This document shows, in pieces, positions 1-8,719 of a DNA stretch of 64,000 bases. The translations under genes were made by a program, and so were the position numbers. The notes beneath the pieces were generated by a model. That model ran no database searches, was not told where the DNA came from, and worked only from the letters and a program-made list of their open reading frames with translations. Position 1 is the first letter of the stretch. Each line of letters begins with the position of its first letter. The stretch lies in assembly GCF_004153685.1 (NCBI RefSeq), contig NZ_SDQD01000002.1, positions 62,001 to 126,000 of the forward strand. Reading direction: 5' to 3'. Source of the DNA: Pollutimonas harenae. GTDB taxonomy: Bacteria; Pseudomonadota; Gammaproteobacteria; Burkholderiales; Burkholderiaceae_B.

Positions 1-384
1 TCGGTGGTGATCAGTGGTTTCCTGTACTGGAATCTTATTCTGGATCGCCGTCCCAGCCCACCTGCCGTGATGTCGCCCGGGGGGCGAATTATTTCTCCGG
101 TGCTGACCATGGTGCCGCAAATGGTGGCTGGTGCGGTCATTACATTCACTGAGTACGACTTATATCCCATCTTCGATTTATGCGGTCGGGCGATCCCGGG
201 TATGACGGCCCTGACCGATCAGGCCATCGGTGGGCTTACCATGTGGGTGCTGGCTGGCTTTGTCGAGGTGTTTGGTCTACTGTTTGCGTTGGCCACTCTC
301 ATGCGCTTGTCTGCCAAAAACCGATTGCCCAATAAACGAGATATCGAGCGACGCAAGCAGGCGGTGGTTGCTACCGCCTCCTGA
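1..384 (+). CDS. CtaG-like (caa3_CtaG family) membrane protein, 3' part only
   Basis: The reading frame is open at the window's left edge, so the 5' end is missing; about 127 codons remain. The visible part has hydrophobic segments and the motif TDQAIGGLTMWVLAG, typical of the caa3_CtaG family, followed by one more membrane segment and a basic cytoplasmic tail (KNRLPNKRDIERRKQ). Family members are multi-pass inner-membrane proteins linked to cytochrome oxidase assembly or copper delivery. The M48 protease gene starts 19 bp downstream, so the two may be cotranscribed. The family call rests on the C-terminal third only. Confidence 0.72.
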   Translation, partial: SVVISGFLYWNLILDRRPSPPAVMSPGGRIISPVLTMVPQMVAGAVITFTEYDLYPIFDLCGRAIPGMTALTDQAIGGLTMWVLAGFVEVFGLLFALATLMRLSAKNRLPNKRDIERRKQAVVATAS

Positions 385-403
385 TCTTCGCTTATTCGGA
401 CTG

Positions 404-1909
404 ATGACTGCCACTCAAACTGCTTTCCGATTTCAGTTTCGCTCCCGCCTCCTATGTGCTGGGCTTATCACGCTAATGTGCTGGGGTGGACCGGCGTCCA
501 GCCAGCCCGTAGGTATTCCCAGCATGGGTTCGGCATCTGCGGCCGAGCTTTCGCCTTCTCTTGAGCGTACGCTGGGTGACGCGATCATGGAGCAGGGGCG
601 CCGAGACCCCACTTATATTGCCGATCCTGATGTCAGCCAGTATCTGACCGATCTGGGCCGGCGCCTGGCGGGTTTTGCACCTGGTGGAGCCAATCAGCGC
701 ATTACCATCTTTGGTGTGCGCGACCCGCAAATCAACGCTTTTGCCTTGCCTGGCGGCTATATAGGCGTCAATAGCGGTTTGCTGGTGTCAGCCCAGAATG
801 AATCCGAATTGGCATCGGTGGTTGCTCATGAAATCGGACACGTTGTTCAGCGTCATATTGCGCGCGGCATGACGCAGAGGTCACAGAGCGGCAATGTAGT
901 CATTGCCGCCCTGGCGGCGGCGTTGCTCGCAGCGCTGTCAGGTAGCGGTGATCTGGCGATGGGTGTGGCTGCTTTTGGCCAGGCGGCTGCCGTCGACCAG
1001 CAACTCGGTTTTTCCCGTCAGGCTGAACAAGAGGCAGATCGTGCCGGATTCGAAATGATGCGGAAAGCCGGCTTTGACCCGCGCGGCATGGTTCGTATGT
1101 TTGAGCGGCTGGGCAATGCTTCCCGGCTCAACGAGGGTTCTGGCGGTGGCTATACCAGCACTCACCCGCTCTCTATTCAGCGTATGTCCGATATTCAAAA
1201 CCGCGTCGCCCGACTGCCGGCAACAGCGGTCCGCAGTTCTGACGCGTTCTGGTATATAAGGGCCAAGCTGAGCGTGCTGCAGGCGCGCAGTAGCACGCCT
1301 TTACGCAATGCGTTGGAAAAGCTCCGCCTAGATGCCAAGAATAAAACAGGCGTTGAGCAGTCGGCTGCCTGGTATGGCCTGGCATATGCCGCCTGGCAAA
1401 AGAAAGATTTGGCCGGTGCTCAACAGGCCTTGTCACGAGCGCAGCAACAAGGAAGAAATAGTCCTGAAATAGCTGGTCTGGCAGTGGCCCTGGCTTTGGA
1501 TCAGGGCGATCAGACACAGGCTTTGTCCTTGTCGCAATCAGCCTGGGCGCGCTGGCCTGACAGCCAGGTAGTGGCTCTCGCACGGATCGAAGCCTTACAG
1601 AAAACCGGCCAGGATGCACAAGCTGTCGAACTGCTTGCCCAACTCACCCGGAAATGGCCTGATGTGCCGCGCATGCATCAATTACAGGCGCAAAGCTATG
1701 AGCGCTTGGATCGGCATGTCGAAGCGCGGCGTGCCATGGCCAACTACTACGAGCTGACCGGGGCTCTGCCTTCGGCAGTAGCGCAGCTCGAGCAAGCCCG
1801 CAGCATGTCAAAAGATTTTTATGTGCAGTCCGAGCTGGATGTTCAGATACGCACGCTGAAAGACCGGTTGCAATCAGACCGGCAACTGCTCGAGCGTTTC
1901 AAGTCCTAA
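404..1909 (+). CDS. BepA/YfgC-like periplasmic M48 zinc metalloprotease with TPR repeats
   Basis: A 501-residue protein with an N-terminal signal segment (roughly residues 12-34), an M48 peptidase domain with zinc motif HEIGH at residues 142-146, a third ligand in QEAD near residue 210, and an alanine-rich C-terminal half (about 270-500) that reads as TPR-like helices. This layout matches BepA (YfgC), which degrades stalled or misfolded outer-membrane proteins such as LptD in the periplasm. The ATG at 404 is chosen because it begins the signal peptide; an in-frame upstream extension to 230 lies inside the preceding gene and has no protein-like character. It could also be a related M48 paralogue such as LoiP, but the TPR tail favours BepA. 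Confidence 0.85.
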   Translation: MTATQTAFRFQFRSRLLCAGLITLMCWGGPASSQPVGIPSMGSASAAELSPSLERTLGDAIMEQGRRDPTYIADPDVSQYLTDLGRRLAGFAPGGANQRITIFGVRDPQINAFALPGGYIGVNSGLLVSAQNESELASVVAHEIGHVVQRHIARGMTQRSQSGNVVIAALAAALLAALSGSGDLAMGVAAFGQAAAVDQQLGFSRQAEQEADRAGFEMMRKAGFDPRGMVRMFERLGNASRLNEGSGGGYTSTHPLSIQRMSDIQNRVARLPATAVRSSDAFWYIRAKLSVLQARSSTPLRNALEKLRLDAKNKTGVEQSAAWYGLAYAAWQKKDLAGAQQALSRAQQQGRNSPEIAGLAVALALDQGDQTQALSLSQSAWARWPDSQVVALARIEALQKTGQDAQAVELLAQLTRKWPDVPRMHQLQAQSYERLDRHVEARRAMANYYELTGALPSAVAQLEQARSMSKDFYVQSELDVQIRTLKDRLQSDRQLLERFKS

Positions 1910-1949
1910 GGCTGCACTGCATGGTTGCCAGTGCTTATCGAGCAGGTGG

Positions 1950-3041
1950 CTACGTACCGTTGTCGAAAAAACGTGCGAGTCGGGCAGGCAGCCAGCCTAT
2001 ATGGCCTGGAATGGGTCCGGTCACAAAGGCGGCATGGCCGCCCTCGGCAGGCTGGTGCAGCATGACGCTGGATGAGCAGTCATGCGAACCCGGCAATGAA
2101 GGGGCCGGTACAAAAGGATCGTTGCGCGCATTCAGCACCAGGGTTGGAACAGTGATGGACTTGAGTTGAGGTTTGCTTGAGGCCCGCGTCCAGTAGTCGA
2201 GGGCATTCTTGTAGCCATGCATGGGGGCTGTGTATAGGGTGTCAAACTCGCGCAGTGTCTTGCACTGACTTAACCTGAAGACATCGATATTGCCTGGAAA
2301 GCGTTTTGCTTTCTCGCTGATCTTGGCTTTCATGGTTTTCAGGAAGTAGGGGGTATATAGACGCCGGCCGATGGTGGTATCGGACAGCTGTGTGCCGCAT
2401 GCAAGTAAATCCATGGGCACCGACACTGCCGCGCTTGATGATAGCCATGAGGTACTGTCGTGATGCTCGCCCAGATATTTGAGCATGGCGTTGCCACCCA
2501 GCGAAACGCCTACGGCATGCCAGCGTGCATGTGGCAGGCGCTGCCGCACCGTTGTCAGCATGAATTCGATATCGGCGGTGTCGCCCGAATAATAGGCTCG
2601 TGCCATGCGGTTGGGAAAACCGGAGCAACTACGAAAATGCCCAATGACGACGACCCAGCCACGCGCCCTGAAGTATTGCGCGATGGCTTGTGCGTAGTGA
2701 CTGTGGCTGCTGCCTTCGAGGCCGTGAAATAAGATCAGCGCCGGCGTGCCGGGAGTGGCCGGTAATGTGTTCCAGTCGTCGTCCTGTAACCAGCGATGGG
2801 CCGCGGTTTTGTGCAGGGCCTGATCTATTTGTGTCGGCTGACCATTGGCCAGACGGTCTGAAAACAGGCCCGGGCCGGTCCAGTCGAAATCCAGGAAATC
2901 GCCATCGGGTGTATTGACGCGTTCACGTACGAATGCGATACGGTGGTAGCGTGCCATCAGGACGCCGTACACAGTTTGCACATGTCCACCGGGCAACCAG
3001 GCAGGACTGGGACAAGGAGAGGTATCTATCTGTGCTGTCAC
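1950..3041 (-). CDS. YheT-family alpha/beta hydrolase
   Basis: A 363-residue protein of the YheT/AB_hydrolase_4 family. The N-terminal stretch PAWLPGGHVQTVYG and the nucleophile elbow GVSLGGN (serine nucleophile) are characteristic, with LFHGLEGSSHSHYA forming the oxyanion-hole region and NARNDPFVP carrying the likely acid. Physiological substrates of bacterial YheT proteins are not established; carboxyl-ester hydrolysis is the family expectation. It ends a minus-strand series ilvE, CHCC zinc protein, NTF2-like protein, yheT, with a 9-bp gap to the preceding gene, so cotranscription is likely. Confidence 0.85.
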   Translation of the reverse strand: MTAQIDTSPCPSPAWLPGGHVQTVYGVLMARYHRIAFVRERVNTPDGDFLDFDWTGPGLFSDRLANGQPTQIDQALHKTAAHRWLQDDDWNTLPATPGTPALILFHGLEGSSHSHYAQAIAQYFRARGWVVVIGHFRSCSGFPNRMARAYYSGDTADIEFMLTTVRQRLPHARWHAVGVSLGGNAMLKYLGEHHDSTSWLSSSAAVSVPMDLLACGTQLSDTTIGRRLYTPYFLKTMKAKISEKAKRFPGNIDVFRLSQCKTLREFDTLYTAPMHGYKNALDYWTRASSKPQLKSITVPTLVLNARNDPFVPAPSLPGSHDCSSSVMLHQPAEGGHAAFVTGPIPGHIGWLPARLARFFDNGT

Positions 3042-3050
3042 AACCTGCCT

Positions 3051-3473
3051 TCAGTGCAGCGTGTCTGGCCGATCCTGCAAATCGAATAAATCGATTTCCT
3101 GCGGCGCATGGGAAGCGTGATGCAAGACCATTTTCCAGCCTGATCGGCCTTTGTGGAAGATATTGGTGGTATAGCAGTGAGCTGACTGGCTGCCTTGAGC
3201 AGTGCTGACGGTCAGTTGTTCGATCAGGACATGAGTGGAACTCATGACGCTGGTCATGATCATGGGCTGTATGGGCTGAATATTGACAGGACCGTTCGCA
3301 AAGATTTGTTGCCAGGCGCTTTGCAGGGCGTTGTGACCTATGGTCCGCATTCCGCCAGGGTGTATGCAGACGACTTCTTCGTCATCAGCCCAAACCCGCA
3401 TCATCAGGGCAAGATCGGCTTGTCGCAGCGCTTCGTAAAACGCCTGTTCGGCCTCTTGTGGTGTGGTGAACAT
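3051..3473 (-). CDS. NTF2-like / SnoaL-type small protein
   Basis: A 140-residue protein with the cone-fold pattern of the NTF2-like superfamily (DUF4440/SnoaL_3 type): an N-terminal helix pair (EAEQAFYEALRQADLALMMRVWADD), then CIHPGG, then alternating strands ending in a conserved basic segment (GWKMVLHHASHAP). Such proteins are ketosteroid-isomerase-like scaffolds of varied function, and no specific reaction can be assigned. It lies between the CHCC zinc protein and yheT on the same strand with short gaps. Confidence 0.72.
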   Translation of the reverse strand: MFTTPQEAEQAFYEALRQADLALMMRVWADDEEVVCIHPGGMRTIGHNALQSAWQQIFANGPVNIQPIQPMIMTSVMSSTHVLIEQLTVSTAQGSQSAHCYTTNIFHKGRSGWKMVLHHASHAPQEIDLFDLQDRPDTLH

Positions 3474-3527
3474 AGAAACTGGAATCCGGAAGAAGTAGCG
3501 GGGTGGCTGCGAATGCGCCTAAGCGTG

Positions 3528-3740
3528 TCAGTGTCCGTGTACTTTTTCGCCGTCTTTGAGTTGGTAGGCGGCACCGCAGTAGGGGCACAATGCCTTGCCT
3601 GTTTTGACCACTTCTATATATACACGCGGATGCATGCTCCAGAGCGGTGCATGGGGGCCGGGGCAGTACAGCGGCAAGTCGTGGGCTTGCACGAAAATGG
3701 TTTCGTCTTTGGGAACGGCGGTTTTTGGGGTACTGCTCAT
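3528..3740 (-). CDS. Small CHCC-type zinc-finger protein
   Basis: A 70-residue protein with the residues C26, H37, C52 and C55 in the spacing of the zf-CHCC family (C-P-G.. H-P-R-V-Y-I .. C-P-Y-C-G). The fold is shared with the small NDUFS6-like subunit of complex I, but the bacterial stand-alone proteins have no settled role. The start is supported by AGGATC about 6 bases upstream. It follows ilvE by 55 bp on the same strand, a common arrangement in Bordetella relatives (from memory). Confidence 0.78.
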   Translation of the reverse strand: MSSTPKTAVPKDETIFVQAHDLPLYCPGPHAPLWSMHPRVYIEVVKTGKALCPYCGAAYQLKDGEKVHGH

Positions 3741-3795
3741 GGGGGATCCTAGTAGATAAGTGTAATCAGATGGGTATAAGGTACGCGTGAATAGC

Positions 3796-4716
3796 TTATA
3801 CCTTGCTTAGCCAGTGATGGTATTTGGAATTTTTGCCATTCACGACATCAAAAAATGCCTTTTGCAGCTTTTCAGTGATGGGGCCGCGACTGCCTTGTCC
3901 GATGACGCGACGATCGACTTCACGTATGGGCGTAACTTCGGCGGCGGTTCCGGTAAAAAAGGCCTCGTCAGCGATATATAGGTCGTCTCGGGTCAGGCGT
4001 TTGGTAAGCATAGGTATGCCCAGGTCGGTGGCCAGCGCGTGGATGGTCGATCGAGTGATGCCGGTAAGAGCCGAGGCGATCTCGGGTTCGTGTAGAACAC
4101 CGTCTTTGACGATAAAGATATTTTCGCCCGAGCCCTCGGCTACAAAGCCGTCGGTGTCGAGCAAGATAGCCTCATCGTAACCGTGGTCCAGTGCTTCCGC
4201 ATTGGCAATGATGGAGTTGGCATACGTGCTGGCGACCTTGGCGCGAGGCATCGTCACGTTGACATGCTGACGGGCGTAGGACGAAATTTTTACGCGTATG
4301 CCTTGCTGCAAGGCTTCTTCGCCCAGGTAGGCGCCCCAGGGCCAGGCGGCAATAGCCACGTGAACCGTGGCGCCTTTGGGTGAAACGCCCATTTTTTCGG
4401 AGCCGTAGAAGACCAGGGGACGGATGTAGCAGGACTCCAGCTCGTTTTGGCGTACAACATCCAACTGTGCTGCGTTGATGGTTTCCTGGTCGTAGGGAAT
4501 GCCCATTTGGTAGATGTGGGCCGAATTGAACAGGCGCCGAGTGTGATCTTGCAAGCGAAAAATCGCCGTGCCGATGTCGGTGTGGTAGGCGCGTACGCCC
4601 TCGAAGACGGCCAGGCCATAATGCAGGGAGTGGGTCAGCACATGAGTGGTGGCATCGCGCCACGGCACCATCTTGCCGTCGTACCAGATTAGGCCATCGC
4701 GATCAGACATAGACAT
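3796..4716 (-). CDS. ilvE: Branched-chain amino acid aminotransferase
   Basis: A 306-residue fold-type IV PLP enzyme that transaminates Val, Ile and Leu with 2-oxoglutarate. Landmarks are the N-terminal LIWYDGKMVPW, LHYGLAVFEGVRAY, the lysine in MPRAKVAS that should bind PLP, and the phosphate-binding segment FVAEGSGENIFIVKDG. Length fits E. coli IlvE. Two small genes and yheT follow on the same strand. Just upstream and divergent is azlCD, a branched-chain amino acid exporter pair, so the locus groups synthesis and export of the same amino acids. Confidence 0.95.
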   Translation of the reverse strand: MSMSDRDGLIWYDGKMVPWRDATTHVLTHSLHYGLAVFEGVRAYHTDIGTAIFRLQDHTRRLFNSAHIYQMGIPYDQETINAAQLDVVRQNELESCYIRPLVFYGSEKMGVSPKGATVHVAIAAWPWGAYLGEEALQQGIRVKISSYARQHVNVTMPRAKVASTYANSIIANAEALDHGYDEAILLDTDGFVAEGSGENIFIVKDGVLHEPEIASALTGITRSTIHALATDLGIPMLTKRLTRDDLYIADEAFFTGTAAEVTPIREVDRRVIGQGSRGPITEKLQKAFFDVVNGKNSKYHHWLSKV

Positions 4717-4798
4717 AGCGCTCTCCCAAAGATGAGGCTCGATTGTACCAAGCGCGGGAAGCTTACAATAGCCGTTTTTCGTTTAAGGTCAGAATGTC

Positions 4799-5545
4799 GT
4801 GAGTGAGTCCAGGTTCGCTTCTTGGCACCTCGATGCCAGCAAGAAGCAAAGCATTCGGGCTGGCCTGGTTGATGTCTTGCCCGCATTGGTAGCCACCGCT
4901 ACATGGGGGTTCGTTACCGGAATCGCCTTGATCAAATCAGGCCTGACCGACAGCATGGCCACCTTGATGACGCTCATGGTCTATGCTGGTTCGGCTCAAC
5001 TGACTTCGTTGCCTTTGCTGGAATCCTCCGCGCCCTTGTGGCTGATTTTTGCCGCAGGAACGGTGGTCAACATACGTTTTATTATTTTCGCTGCGGCATT
5101 GCAGCCCTTTTTTCGTCATCTTTCCTGGTGCAAGCGTCTGTTCCTGGGGTATCTGACCACCGATTTTTCATTTGTGCTGTTCATGTCCCGCTATGGCGAC
5201 AGCCGGACCCGCGGAACATCCGATCAGCTATGGTATCTCCTGGCAGTCATCATACCCGGCTGGATCACCTGGAATCTTTCCTCTTTGTTGGGTATTTATC
5301 TCGGATCCCTGGTGCCAGCCAGCTGGTCGCTCGAGTTTGCCGCCATATTGGCCTTGATGGCTATTGTGATTCCCTTGGTCAAGACGCGGCCCATGGTCAT
5401 GTGCCTATTGGTAGCGGGTGTGATCGCCTGGGTGGGCCAGCCCCTGCCCCTGCGGCTGGGCCTGGCTGCCGCAGTGGTAGGAGGTGTAACCGCCGGCGTG
5501 CTGACTGAGCGCCGGATGTCGGTTCAAGCGAGTATGACGCGATGA
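4799..5545 (+). CDS. azlC: AzlC-family branched-chain amino acid exporter, large subunit
   Basis: A 248-residue multi-pass inner-membrane protein of the AzlC/YgaZ/BrnF family. The N-terminal GLVDVLPALVATATWGFVTGIA and the segment TLMTLMVYAGSAQLTSLPLL are typical. With AzlD it forms an exporter of branched-chain amino acids (and azaleucine). The start must be the GTG at 4799, because the nearby ATG at 4794 runs into a stop after two codons. The end overlaps azlD by 4 bp. Confidence 0.88.
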   Translation: MSESRFASWHLDASKKQSIRAGLVDVLPALVATATWGFVTGIALIKSGLTDSMATLMTLMVYAGSAQLTSLPLLESSAPLWLIFAAGTVVNIRFIIFAAALQPFFRHLSWCKRLFLGYLTTDFSFVLFMSRYGDSRTRGTSDQLWYLLAVIIPGWITWNLSSLLGIYLGSLVPASWSLEFAAILALMAIVIPLVKTRPMVMCLLVAGVIAWVGQPLPLRLGLAAAVVGGVTAGVLTERRMSVQASMTR

Positions 5546-5886
5546 CGGGAAATCTTGAATACGACCTGTATATTCTGGGTGGCATCGTCCTGCTGACGCT
5601 ATGCAGTTTTCTGACGCGTTCAGGCTACTTTCTGTTCGGTGAGCATATTCCCCTGACTGACTCGGTGCGCAGCGCACTGCGGTATGCCCCGACCGCTGCG
5701 CTGGTTGGTATTCTGGTTCCCGAGCTGCTGCCCTGGACCGAAGCAGGCCCAGTGGCGGATATCCGGATTTTGGCAGTCATTGCCGCCGTCCTGGTGTTCT
5801 GGCGTACCCGCAGCACGGTAATGGTGATCGTGGGCGGAATGGTTGCCTACTGGATACTGAAAGCCGTCCAAAATGTATACTTTTAA
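5542..5886 (+). CDS. azlD: AzlD-family exporter small subunit
   Basis: A 114-residue protein with three to four hydrophobic segments, matching AzlD/YgaH/BrnE, the small partner of AzlC. Its ATG overlaps the azlC stop codon region (ATGA), which points to translational coupling. The conserved RSGYFLFGEHIPLTDSVRSALRYAPTA region is split between the first two membrane segments. It is the only plausible partner of the upstream gene. Confidence 0.88.
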   Translation: MTGNLEYDLYILGGIVLLTLCSFLTRSGYFLFGEHIPLTDSVRSALRYAPTAALVGILVPELLPWTEAGPVADIRILAVIAAVLVFWRTRSTVMVIVGGMVAYWILKAVQNVYF

Positions 5887-5988
5887 CGACATTTCTCGGT
5901 TTTTATTGGGACTTTCAGGCGTTGTGCATCGCCAAGTCATGATGTAAGCGCATGCTGCGTTAAAATACCCGGGTTATAACGCAAGTGA

Positions 5989-6010
5989 GCTGCTTGCTTG
6001 TTCAAGCAGC
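5989..6010 (+). promoter_or_regulatory. Hairpin in the leader upstream of the RhlE helicase gene
   Basis: A perfect 8-bp stem (GCTGCTTG / CAAGCAGC) with a 6-base loop lies about 45 bases before the rhlE start codon. It has no T-run, so it is not an intrinsic terminator. Placement in the 5' leader of an RNA helicase gene suggests possible RNA-level control, but this is inference. Confidence 0.4.
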
Positions 6011-6055
6011 ACGCCAGGTGCAAGATACTCTCGCCCCGGGCATTAACCTTCTTCA

Positions 6056-7426
6056 ATGACTGACACTACACACACCGATACCCCAGCCCCTACTTTTTCC
6101 GACTTCGGACTGCATCCCAGCATTTTGCAAGCGGTTGCCGAAACCGGATACACCACGCCTACGCCTATTCAGGCCCAGGCCATGCCTATGGTCATGGATG
6201 GCCGTGATGTCATGGGGGCGGCACAAACCGGAACAGGCAAGACAGCGGCTTTTACGCTGCCCATACTTCATAGGCTGATGCAGTTCGCCAATACCAGCGC
6301 ATCGCCGGCCCGTCATCCGGTTCGAGCCTTGATTCTCACGCCCACTCGCGAGTTGGCCGATCAGGTGGCGGACAGTGTCACGACTTATGCCAAATTTACC
6401 CCGCTGCGTTCCACCGTAGTATTTGGAGGGGTCGATATCGGACCACAGCGCGATGCCTTGCGCAGGGGATGCGAAATCCTCATTGCCACGCCAGGCCGCT
6501 TGCTGGATCACGTCGAGCAAAAAAACGTCAACCTGAGCCAAGTGGGCATACTGGTGCTCGATGAAGCCGATCGCATGCTCGATATGGGGTTCTTGCCTGA
6601 TCTTGATCGCATCGTTCGGCTGCTGCCCGCCAAGCGCCAGGGCTTGCTGTTTTCAGCGACCTTCAGCAATGAAATTCGCAAGCTGGGGCGTAGCTATCTG
6701 AGCAATCCTGCAGAAATTGAAGTAGCAGCCCGTAATGCAACAGCCGACACCGTAACGCAAATTGCCTATCCGCTTGCGGGTAGCGACAAGCGTGCAGCGG
6801 TTGTGCATTTGGTCAAGTCACGAGGTTTCAATCAGGTGATCGTCTTCTCGAACACCAAGATTGGTACCAGCCGCTTGGCTCGCGAACTTGTGCGTGACGG
6901 TGTCAAGGCCGAATCGATACATGGCGACAAAAGCCAGCTTGATCGCATGAAGGCGCTGGATGCCTTCAAGGCCGGAGAGCTTGAGGTGCTGGTCGCCACC
7001 GATGTGGCTGCTCGTGGTCTTGATGTGGCCGGCGTACCGTGCGTGATCAACTATGATCTTCCCTACAACGCAGAAGATTACGTTCACCGTATAGGCCGTA
7101 CAGGACGCGCGGGAAATACCGGTGAAGCCATCGCATTTTTCACGCCCGAAGAGGAACGGTATCTGCTTGATATCGAAAAACTCATCAAGACCAAGATTCC
7201 GCGCGGCCAGCTTGCGCTGTCACCGTCTTCACGCCGGAGCCCAAGCGGTCGAGGTGATCGTCGCGGCTATGTCAGCAGCGCTGCACCCTCCAAGCCCGTA
7301 GACGAGTTCTTCTATAAGCCCTATGTGCCCGCGCCCAACGCAGGCGAGACAGAGGCATCACGGCGGGCCAAGCCTGCCGCGCCAGCCAGCAAGAAGTCGG
7401 TGGGTATTTTGCTGGGCGGGCGTTAA
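6056..7426 (+). CDS. rhlE: DEAD-box ATP-dependent RNA helicase, RhlE type
   Basis: A 456-residue helicase with all motifs in order: Q motif TPTPIQAQA, motif I AQTGTGKT, Ia PTRELADQ, Ib TPGRLLDH, II DEAD, III SAT, IV VIVFSNTK, V ATDVAARGLD and VI HRIGRTGRAG. The tail after about residue 385 is basic and low complexity (SSRRSPSGRGDRRG), as in the RhlE subgroup. Expected role: ATP-driven remodelling of RNA in ribosome maturation or mRNA decay. The ATG at 6056 directly precedes a proline/threonine-rich leader and the Q motif. RhlE rather than SrmB or DbpA is a best guess from the tail. Confidence 0.88.
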   Translation: MTDTTHTDTPAPTFSDFGLHPSILQAVAETGYTTPTPIQAQAMPMVMDGRDVMGAAQTGTGKTAAFTLPILHRLMQFANTSASPARHPVRALILTPTRELADQVADSVTTYAKFTPLRSTVVFGGVDIGPQRDALRRGCEILIATPGRLLDHVEQKNVNLSQVGILVLDEADRMLDMGFLPDLDRIVRLLPAKRQGLLFSATFSNEIRKLGRSYLSNPAEIEVAARNATADTVTQIAYPLAGSDKRAAVVHLVKSRGFNQVIVFSNTKIGTSRLARELVRDGVKAESIHGDKSQLDRMKALDAFKAGELEVLVATDVAARGLDVAGVPCVINYDLPYNAEDYVHRIGRTGRAGNTGEAIAFFTPEEERYLLDIEKLIKTKIPRGQLALSPSSRRSPSGRGDRRGYVSSAAPSKPVDEFFYKPYVPAPNAGETEASRRAKPAAPASKKSVGILLGGR

Positions 7427-7452
7427 TCCGCTTAGTACCGGAATCGTACCGC

Positions 7453-7836
7453 TTAAGCGCCGTCCAACAAGTCAGGCAGAGCCCCCGGGCTCGGTTCAAT
7501 CAGGGGCGAGTGCTCATCCAGACTGCCTATCAGACGTTCAAGATGACTGATGTGGGGGAGCAATGTTCCAAAAAACAAGCTGCCTCGCCGATCTTGTATC
7601 AGCAAGGTTGGAAAATTTTCTACATCTTCATCGCCAAGCAGCTCTGGATTTTCTTCAATATCTACCCATATGAAGGTGTGCTGGGGCAGTTTGCCGGCCA
7701 GGGCATTGAAGCCAGGCCGGTATTCTGTGCAAGTATCGCACCATGCGGCGCAATAACACACTACGGCCAGACCCTCTTGCTCGCGCAAGCGGGATGCCAG
7801 GGCAGACATATTATGTTGGGCTTCGAATACTTGCAT
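7453..7836 (-). CDS. Thioredoxin-fold protein with WCDTC active site
   Basis: A 127-residue cytoplasmic thioredoxin-like protein. The redox motif W32-C33-D-T-C36 follows strand VVCYCAA, and the cis-proline sits in NFPTLLIQD. No signal peptide is seen with this start. A longer frame extends to 7950, but its extra residues do not look like protein and would run into the divergent EI24 gene; the ATG at 7836 begins a typical helix (MQVFEAQHNMSALASRL). It lies convergent with rhlE and divergent from the EI24 gene. The substrate is unknown. Confidence 0.8.
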   Translation of the reverse strand: MQVFEAQHNMSALASRLREQEGLAVVCYCAAWCDTCTEYRPGFNALAGKLPQHTFIWVDIEENPELLGDEDVENFPTLLIQDRRGSLFFGTLLPHISHLERLIGSLDEHSPLIEPSPGALPDLLDGA

Positions 7837-7897
7837 AAAAGACAAATAGGATCGGGTTTGACTATGATAGTTGTATCGTTGATTTGAGGTTGCAGTG

Positions 7898-8686
7898 ATG
7901 AACCAAACTAATCTAGCTGTGCGTGCTGTGCCGGCGAATGGCCTTGCCACCGTCGGCCTTGCATTTAAGCGGGCGCTGGTGTCACAGTGTCATCCCAAAA
8001 TGCTGCTGGCTCTGTTCCTGCCGTTTTTGATTGCCTTGTTCGGCGCCATTATATTGCTTTGGGCGTTTTGGGAGCCCCTCACTTCATGGCTGACCTTACA
8101 GGCATCGGAATGGGGCTTTATAAACCAGGTTGATCAATGGATGCTGGCCATAGGGTTGTTTTCCATCAAACTCTATTTGGTGCCGCTGCTGGCCGTCGGC
8201 ATCTTGTTGCCTATTTCAGGCATTTTGGGCCTGGTCATTGCCGCCGTCTTTGTCATGCCCATAGTCTTGCGTCACCTCGAAAAAAGTGAGTATCAAGGGG
8301 TATCGCGTCAGGGCCGCTATTCCACTGCGGTGGGTGCCTGGAACGCTGTCTGGGTGGGCTGTATCTTTGCCATTGGATGGCTGTTGACCATGCCTTTATG
8401 GCTGATTCCTCCCTTTGCCGTGCTGCTGCCTATTTTTTGGTGGGCTTTTGCCTTTACGCGCATGCTCAGGGTTGACGCCACCATCGAGCACGCCAGCACC
8501 CAAGAGCGCCGGCTATTGTGGCGCCGGCATAATCGTCAGTGGTGGCTGATTGGCTTCATTCTTGCTCTGATCAATCTTTTTCCGCCAGCCTGGCTATTCC
8601 TGCCTGTTTTTTCAGCGCTGGTCTTTGCGCATTTTGGCCTGGAATCCTTAAGGCAACTTCGTGCACAAACTGTTATTGATACCTGA
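7898..8686 (+). CDS. EI24-domain (CysZ-like) membrane protein
   Basis: A 262-residue inner-membrane protein with four to six hydrophobic segments: about residues 30-50, 85-130 (a long hydrophobic hairpin), 150-195 and 220-240. The pattern GLAFKRALVSQCHPKMLLALFLPFLIALFG at the N-terminus matches the EI24/CysZ superfamily. CysZ itself is a sulfate channel, but many betaproteobacterial EI24 proteins stand outside sulfur loci, as here, so the solute is unknown. A GTG lies immediately before the ATG at 7898; GAGGT upstream fits either. Confidence 0.75.
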   Translation: MNQTNLAVRAVPANGLATVGLAFKRALVSQCHPKMLLALFLPFLIALFGAIILLWAFWEPLTSWLTLQASEWGFINQVDQWMLAIGLFSIKLYLVPLLAVGILLPISGILGLVIAAVFVMPIVLRHLEKSEYQGVSRQGRYSTAVGAWNAVWVGCIFAIGWLLTMPLWLIPPFAVLLPIFWWAFAFTRMLRVDATIEHASTQERRLLWRRHNRQWWLIGFILALINLFPPAWLFLPVFSALVFAHFGLESLRQLRAQTVIDT

Positions 8687-8719
8687 TATCTGCCCCACCG
8701 TGATGAGGATTGTCCCACT

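Noticed and set aside
230-403. Upstream extension of the M48 protease gene
   Set aside because: The extra residues are a frame shadow of the CtaG-like gene; the signal peptide starts at 404.
4920-4940. TTGATCAA inside azlC, considered as an FNR half-site pair
   Set aside because: It lacks the four-base spacer and lies within coding sequence.
5955-5982. Near-palindrome around CCCGGG upstream of rhlE
   Set aside because: The arms are unequal and need several gaps, so it is not a convincing operator.
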